From Candidatus Altimarinota bacterium (GTDB taxonomy: Bacteria; Patescibacteriota; Gracilibacteria; RBG-16-42-10): a stretch of DNA of 8,924 nucleotides. The stretch lies in the NCBI GenBank assembly GCA_017984655.1, contig JAGNZB010000048.1, positions 1 through 8,924 on the forward strand, given 5' to 3'. Positions 5,228-8,924 of this stretch are shown here, piece by piece. Each line of letters begins with the position of its first letter. Within the stretch, counting starts at the first letter, position 1. Below the pieces are notes generated by a model, which was given only the letters and a program-made list of their open reading frames with translations, did no database searches and had not been told where the DNA came from. The translations under genes and the position numbers were made by a program.

Positions 5228-6490
5228 ATGAAAGCTGCCATCCGTCGCTACATTCTCTGGTGCGCTCATCGTCAGATAGCTCGCAACAAAGCTCCAATCG
5301 TCGCGGTCACCGGTAGCGTAGGCAAAAGCTCGACCAAAGAAGCAATCAAAACTTTGCTCAGCGAAAAGTTCCGAGTCCGAGCAAATTATGGCAGTCTCAA
5401 CAATGAATTAGGACTACCACTGGCTATCCTCGGGGAAAAAAATGGCCACAACTTATTCAGTTGGCTCTGGCATGTAGTCCGGATTAGCTGGAAAGTATTT
5501 ATGTTTGATTACCGCTACGATGTGTTGGTACTGGAATGTGGCATCGACAAGCCAGGTGACATGCGAGAGATCCTCAAGCTGATCACGCCAGACATCAGTA
5601 TTATTACTACGGTTGAGGAATCCCACTTTCAGAACTTCGAAGACTACGACCAGTTGATCAATGAGAAGTGGCAATTAGCTTATGGCACCAAGCCGCAAGG
5701 AGTAGTGATCGCCAACTATGACAATCCCCCCACTCCCGGAGCTGCCCAACATCTCGGCCACCAGCAGCTAATCACATTTGGACTCAACCAGAATGCCACA
5801 TATTCAGCCCAAGATCTGCAGTATACCGAACAAGGACTGGCTTTCACCCTGGTCGAACCAGGTAGTAGCTCCAAGATCCAAGTCCCCTTGGTTGGCAGAG
5901 TACAAGCTTATATTGTCCTCCCAGCGATCATTGTCGCCCATCGCCTAGGTCTGAGCTGGGAACAGATCCATGCAGGATTGGCAAAGCTCGAGCCCCTTCC
6001 TGGAAGACTCACAGTCGTCAAAGGCATCAATGGCAGCACCCTACTAGAGAGCTCATACAATGCGTCACCAGCTTCAATGCGCTCAGCAATTGAAGTACTG
6101 AAAGCGATGCCGGGCAAGCGTAAGATCGCGATTGTTGGGGACATGCGTGAGTTAGGTAGTATCGCCCCCGAAGCACATCAAGACATTCTCAACCTCCTAG
6201 CCAAAAACTGTACCGTAATCTGTGCATTCGGCCCCCTCTATGAAGCGGCTCTTCAGCAACTACCAGCACATAACAAAGCCCAAGCAGCCTTCCATCACTT
6301 CACCAGTCGTGAAGCACTCACTGCTTTTATCATTCCCAAAATTGGCCCCGGGGATGTGATCTTGATCAAAGGCTCACAGAACACGATCACCCTGGAGAAA
6401 GTGAGTATAGAACTCTTAGCAGATCGATCACTAGCAACCAAGATTCTACCCAGACAATATGGCAAGTGGAAATATCAAGATCATGAGTAA
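5228..6490 (+). CDS. MurF-like Mur ligase lacking the N-terminal substrate domain
   Basis: An ATP-dependent amide ligase of the Mur family, closest in motifs to MurF, which adds D-Ala-D-Ala to UDP-MurNAc-tripeptide in the cytoplasm. In the 420-residue protein the P-loop TGSVGKSST is at 28-36, followed by SLNNELGLPL (56-65), LECGIDKPGD (102-111), H133 in ESHFQNF and the probable carbamylated K147 in NEKWQL. Next come PGRLTVV (268-274 region begins at P268), ESSYNASPASM (274-284), the C-domain VGDMRELG (303-310) and KGS (381-383). Canonical MurF has about 100 residues before the P-loop that bind the UDP-sugar; here there are only 27, basic and hydrophobic. Two usual motifs differ: GxHN reads GRVQ (223-226), and the acidic pair before YNANP reads ES. 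I chose the ATG at 5228. The frame is open from 5117, but those 37 residues are unlike the family, while 5228 directly follows CCCCTTT. It overlaps the GNAT gene by 8 bases. Its true acceptor may not be the usual one. The stop is TAA. Confidence 0.88.
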   Translation: MKAAIRRYILWCAHRQIARNKAPIVAVTGSVGKSSTKEAIKTLLSEKFRVRANYGSLNNELGLPLAILGEKNGHNLFSWLWHVVRISWKVFMFDYRYDVLVLECGIDKPGDMREILKLITPDISIITTVEESHFQNFEDYDQLINEKWQLAYGTKPQGVVIANYDNPPTPGAAQHLGHQQLITFGLNQNATYSAQDLQYTEQGLAFTLVEPGSSSKIQVPLVGRVQAYIVLPAIIVAHRLGLSWEQIHAGLAKLEPLPGRLTVVKGINGSTLLESSYNASPASMRSAIEVLKAMPGKRKIAIVGDMRELGSIAPEAHQDILNLLAKNCTVICAFGPLYEAALQQLPAHNKAQAAFHHFTSREALTAFIIPKIGPGDVILIKGSQNTITLEKVSIELLADRSLATKILPRQYGKWKYQDHE

Positions 6491-6998
6491 TCACCCAACT
6501 GAAGCACAACTAGTGCTGCCATCAGCTGACTACAAACAGAGCTTTGTCCAAGCAAACAAAGACCGCATGCTGACAAGCACCAATCCTGACTGGCTCCGTC
6601 GTGAGATTGAAGACTTTGACCAGTATCTCGCATACACAAAGACCATGCGGACACTTGAGAATCCGCCAAAAGGGACTCCCCAAACAATTTATTGGTTAAT
6701 TGACCAAGGTCATTATATCGGCGAGATTCACATCCGTCATCGCCCCTCAGGCAAAATCCCCAATCACATTTACTACGACATTGCACCAGCGGAACGAAAC
6801 AAAGGTTATGGCACCTTGATTCTGCACCTAGGCCTACCCAAAGCAAAAGCACTAGGCTTAAACAAAGTATTTCTCACTTGCAATACCGCGAATATCGCCT
6901 CCAAAAAAGTGATTGAAGCGAATGGTGGAGTATTAGAAAAAACTGTCGTCGGTGGAGACACTACTACTTTGCTCTACAGCATCTCTCTAACAAACTAG
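6483..6998 (+). CDS. GNAT-family N-acetyltransferase (COG3981-like)
   Basis: A 171-residue acetyl-CoA-dependent acyltransferase. The acetyl-CoA-binding motif A is visible as IAPAERNKGYGTLIL (100-114), with the R/Q-x-x-G-x-G pattern RNKGYG at 105-110. Upstream strands are TIYWLIDQGHYIGEIHIRHRPSG (68-90). The downstream stretch KVFLTCNTANIASKKVIEANGGVLEK (118-143) matches the group of predicted acetyltransferases with 'TCdkdN.aS.kvIe.nGG'. The substrate is unknown. I chose the ATG at 6483 within ATGAGTAA, where it overlaps the end of the MurF-like gene by 8 bases and suggests coupled translation. An ATG at 6459 would add eight residues. Pairing with a wall-ligase gene hints at, but does not prove, a role in envelope or amino-acid metabolism. 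The stop TAG shares CTAG with the facing yebC stop. Confidence 0.88.
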   Translation: MSNHPTEAQLVLPSADYKQSFVQANKDRMLTSTNPDWLRREIEDFDQYLAYTKTMRTLENPPKGTPQTIYWLIDQGHYIGEIHIRHRPSGKIPNHIYYDIAPAERNKGYGTLILHLGLPKAKALGLNKVFLTCNTANIASKKVIEANGGVLEKTVVGGDTTTLLYSISLTN

Positions 6999-7711
6999 AG
7001 ATTAATAGCAATATCATTGACATCATCATCTCCCTCTAGCTCTACCAAGAGCGCCTCTACAGCTACCAAATGGCTATCACTTAGCACTAAAGTTGATTTG
7101 GGCAAAAAGCGAATTTCGGCTGAGACCACTGTATACCTCTGGTCTTCAATATAATGCTTCAGTACAGCGAAACGAGTGTAATCAGCCTTGATCAGTAACT
7201 CTCCCTCAATAGTATCGACATCACTCGCCCCTTGATCGATCAATCCCAAAATAACCTCATCGAGATTGAGCTCCGTACCGACAGTGAGCACAAAGACGGC
7301 TTGCTTCTCAAATAAATAGGCAACTGACCCACTGGCAGCTAGCGATCCACCATGGTCACTAAGAATCTTTCGAATATTGGCGGCTGTACGGTTTTTATTA
7401 TCAGTCAGAGCCTGAATATACAGGGCGACACCACCTGGACCATACGCTTCATAGTACAGCTCTTCGATTCTGGCACCATCCTTCAATTCACCGGTCCCCT
7501 TCTTGATCGCATTCTCGATATTGGCATTGGGCATGTTGTCTGCCTTGGCTTTTTCTACCGCCAATCGCAATGCCGAGTTCATCTCCGGATCACCGCCTTT
7601 CTGAGCGGCAAGGGCGATCAACTTGGCATGTTTGGTAAACTTATTGCTACGCTTGGCATCTACAGCCCACTTATGTCGCTTTGTCGTCGCCCACTTAGAA
7701 TGACCAGACAT
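6995..7711 (-). CDS. yebC: YebC/TACO1-family protein
   Basis: A 238-residue YebC/TACO1 protein (also called PmpR-like). Members have been described as DNA-binding regulators and, more recently, as ribosome-associated factors that help translate proline-rich stretches. The family start MSGHSKWATTKRHK is intact. It is followed by DAKRSNKFTKHAKLI (18-32), MPNANIENAIKKGTGEL (60-76), the conserved YEAYGPGGVALYIQALTDNKNRT (87-109) and the GGSLAASGSVAYLFEK region (121-136). Length and domain order are normal. The gene begins four bases after the dnaA stop codon, so the two are very likely co-transcribed and possibly translationally coupled. No Shine-Dalgarno sequence lies before the ATG (GTTAAGCCT). 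The TAG stop is inside the CTAG shared with the converging GNAT gene. The C-terminus ends in an acidic run, ELEGDDDVNDI. Confidence 0.97.
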   Translation of the reverse strand: MSGHSKWATTKRHKWAVDAKRSNKFTKHAKLIALAAQKGGDPEMNSALRLAVEKAKADNMPNANIENAIKKGTGELKDGARIEELYYEAYGPGGVALYIQALTDNKNRTAANIRKILSDHGGSLAASGSVAYLFEKQAVFVLTVGTELNLDEVILGLIDQGASDVDTIEGELLIKADYTRFAVLKHYIEDQRYTVVSAEIRFLPKSTLVLSDSHLVAVEALLVELEGDDDVNDIAINL

Positions 7712-7715
7712 AGGC

Positions 7716-8924
7716 TTAACGTAATGCTCTTTTGACAGCGTTGTAGTGCTTCACCAACATCTTGTCCTTTTTGATCTGCTCAGCCATCTTCTGACAAGCA
7801 TGCATCACAGTGGTGTGATTTTTTCCACCAAAAATCTCACCGATTCTTTCAAACGATAGTTGTAATTCTTCACGCATAAAATACATCGCCAACTGACGAG
7901 GGATCAGGATCTCACGCTTACGAACATCACTCAAGAGATCATCAGGAGCGAGATTGAACTCCTCTGCTGTGAGATTGAGAATATCTTTTTCATTCAATGT
8001 CTGACCGACCGGTGAGACATGCTGAGTAGTATAGATCGCGTTCTTTTCAGGCTTCATCGAGCGCTGAAAGAGATGGGCTACATCGTCAATACTAGGCATT
8101 TTCCCTTGGAGATCGATATAAGCAAGTAAGCTAGTAAGTACTCCCACTAGTTCACGGACATTGCTACCAGAGTTATTAGCGATATATTCCAAAATCTCTT
8201 GGGACAAAAGATGACCCTTCTCCTGACACTTGGTGATCAAGATCGCCAAACGAGTCTCATAGAGTGGGGGCTGGATATCAACGAGCATCCCCATCTCGAA
8301 GCGTGAACGGAGGCGCTGTTCGAGATTGGAAATCTCACGCGGTGGTCGGTCACTGCTCAAAATAATTTGCTTACCACTTTCATAGAGACTATTGAATGTA
8401 TGGAAGAACTCTACTTGAGTCTGCTCCTTTCCGGCCCAGAACTGGACATCATCCACAATCAATACATCCAAGTTACGATACTTTTCTTTGAACTGAGAAG
8501 CCTTTTTCCGCTGAACCATCGCAATGTACTCATTGGTAAAATCTTCAGACGTAGCATAATGCACACGCTTGCGGGCGGACTTTGCCAAAACGGCATTACC
8601 AATTGCCTGCAGAATATGTGTCTTACCAAGCCCCACCCCACCATAAATAAACAGTGGATTATAAGCTTGCCCAGGATTATTGCTAACAGCCTTCGCTGCG
8701 GCAAAAGCCAATTGATTCTCTTGGCCAACCACAAAACTATCCAAAGTATAGCGAGGATTGAGCGAAGTGGTTCCTACTGCATCGACAGTATCTCGACGAA
8801 CCGCTACAGGTTGCTTACTTGGAGCTTCTGCAGGAGCAGCTGGTCGAGCAGCCGCAGTAGTAGAGCTCTCTTTCTTCTGACCGATCAAAGTAGAATCAAC
8901 AATCACTTTGACACTGACTACATC
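7716..8924 (-). CDS. dnaA: Chromosomal replication initiator DnaA (5' end off the window)
   Basis: DnaA binds DnaA boxes at oriC, oligomerises with ATP and opens the origin. About 402 residues are visible. The frame stays open to base 8924, and the edge residues (DVVSVKVIVDST) look like the end of domain I, so only the N-terminal part is missing. A GTG at 8906 is therefore probably internal. Next come a low-complexity Ala/Pro/Ser linker (domain II, roughly 8785-8880), NPRYTLDSFVVGQEN opening the AAA+ domain, Walker A GGVGLGKT (about 8619-8645), Walker B LIVDDVQF (8439-8462) and sensor-1 LSSDRPP. Then follow the arginine-finger region EQRLRSRFEMGM and the C-terminal DNA-binding signature SFERIGEIFGGKNHTTVMHAC (about 7798-7860). 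All key residues are present. The downstream neighbour is yebC rather than dnaN, four bases away. No cluster of DnaA boxes is seen in this window. The stop is TAA. Confidence 0.98.
   Translation of the reverse strand, partial: DVVSVKVIVDSTLIGQKKESSTTAAARPAAPAEAPSKQPVAVRRDTVDAVGTTSLNPRYTLDSFVVGQENQLAFAAAKAVSNNPGQAYNPLFIYGGVGLGKTHILQAIGNAVLAKSARKRVHYATSEDFTNEYIAMVQRKKASQFKEKYRNLDVLIVDDVQFWAGKEQTQVEFFHTFNSLYESGKQIILSSDRPPREISNLEQRLRSRFEMGMLVDIQPPLYETRLAILITKCQEKGHLLSQEILEYIANNSGSNVRELVGVLTSLLAYIDLQGKMPSIDDVAHLFQRSMKPEKNAIYTTQHVSPVGQTLNEKDILNLTAEEFNLAPDDLLSDVRKREILIPRQLAMYFMREELQLSFERIGEIFGGKNHTTVMHACQKMAEQIKKDKMLVKHYNAVKRALR

Noticed and set aside
1..8924. UGA read as glycine (Gracilibacteria-type code)
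   Set aside because: All eleven genes are intact under the standard code with no in-frame TGA and no apparent breaks, so recoding is not needed here.
1..8924. Defence system, CRISPR array, prophage or insertion sequence
   Set aside because: No repeats with spacers, transposase, integrase or phage genes are visible; nearly all bases are assigned to housekeeping or membrane-protein genes.

Overview
The window is a bacterial chromosome segment that probably comes from the Patescibacteria/CPR radiation. The evidence is the gene set. There is a MurF-type ligase without its N-terminal substrate domain, a two-helix 'YGYGW…WQGW' membrane protein, and a short DUF2207-type membrane protein, all of which I associate with CPR genomes. 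The genes are compact, almost no start codon has a Shine-Dalgarno sequence, and the genetic code is standard. This placement is inference, because no rRNA gene is present to confirm it. Eleven protein genes cover nearly everything, and no gap exceeds 300 bases. I see no tRNA, rRNA, CRISPR array, insertion sequence or replication origin.

Layout, left to right. A plus-strand gene of unknown function enters from the left edge (1-405). Facing it is a minus-strand pair: a MAPEG-type membrane protein (688-1083) followed by a small two-helix membrane protein (424-678). Next on the minus strand is a 2-Cys peroxiredoxin with a cysteine-rich N-terminus (1197-1787), ending in a strong intrinsic terminator. 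Its leader holds two mutually exclusive hairpins. Upstream of it lies a predicted secreted lipoprotein with an Asp/Gly-rich linker (1887-3098). Then comes a minus-strand pair, tsaD (4058-5086) followed by a DUF2207-like membrane protein (3165-4043). Divergent from tsaD is a plus-strand pair: the MurF-like ligase (5228-6490) and an overlapping GNAT acetyltransferase (6483-6998). The GNAT gene converges on a minus-strand pair, dnaA (from the right edge to 7716) followed four bases later by yebC (6995-7711). The facing GNAT and yebC genes share one CTAG for both stop codons.

Functionally the segment mixes core information genes (DnaA replication initiator, TsaD for tRNA t6A, YebC for translation of difficult motifs) with envelope genes (MurF-like ligase, lipoprotein, membrane proteins) and peroxide defence (peroxiredoxin, possibly MAPEG). 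I see no defence system or mobile island. The most unusual features are at the level of translation and RNA. Seven of nine testable start codons are directly preceded by a short pyrimidine run, typically CTTT or CTTTT, instead of a Shine-Dalgarno sequence. None of the eleven genes stops with TGA. The peroxiredoxin leader looks like an attenuator.
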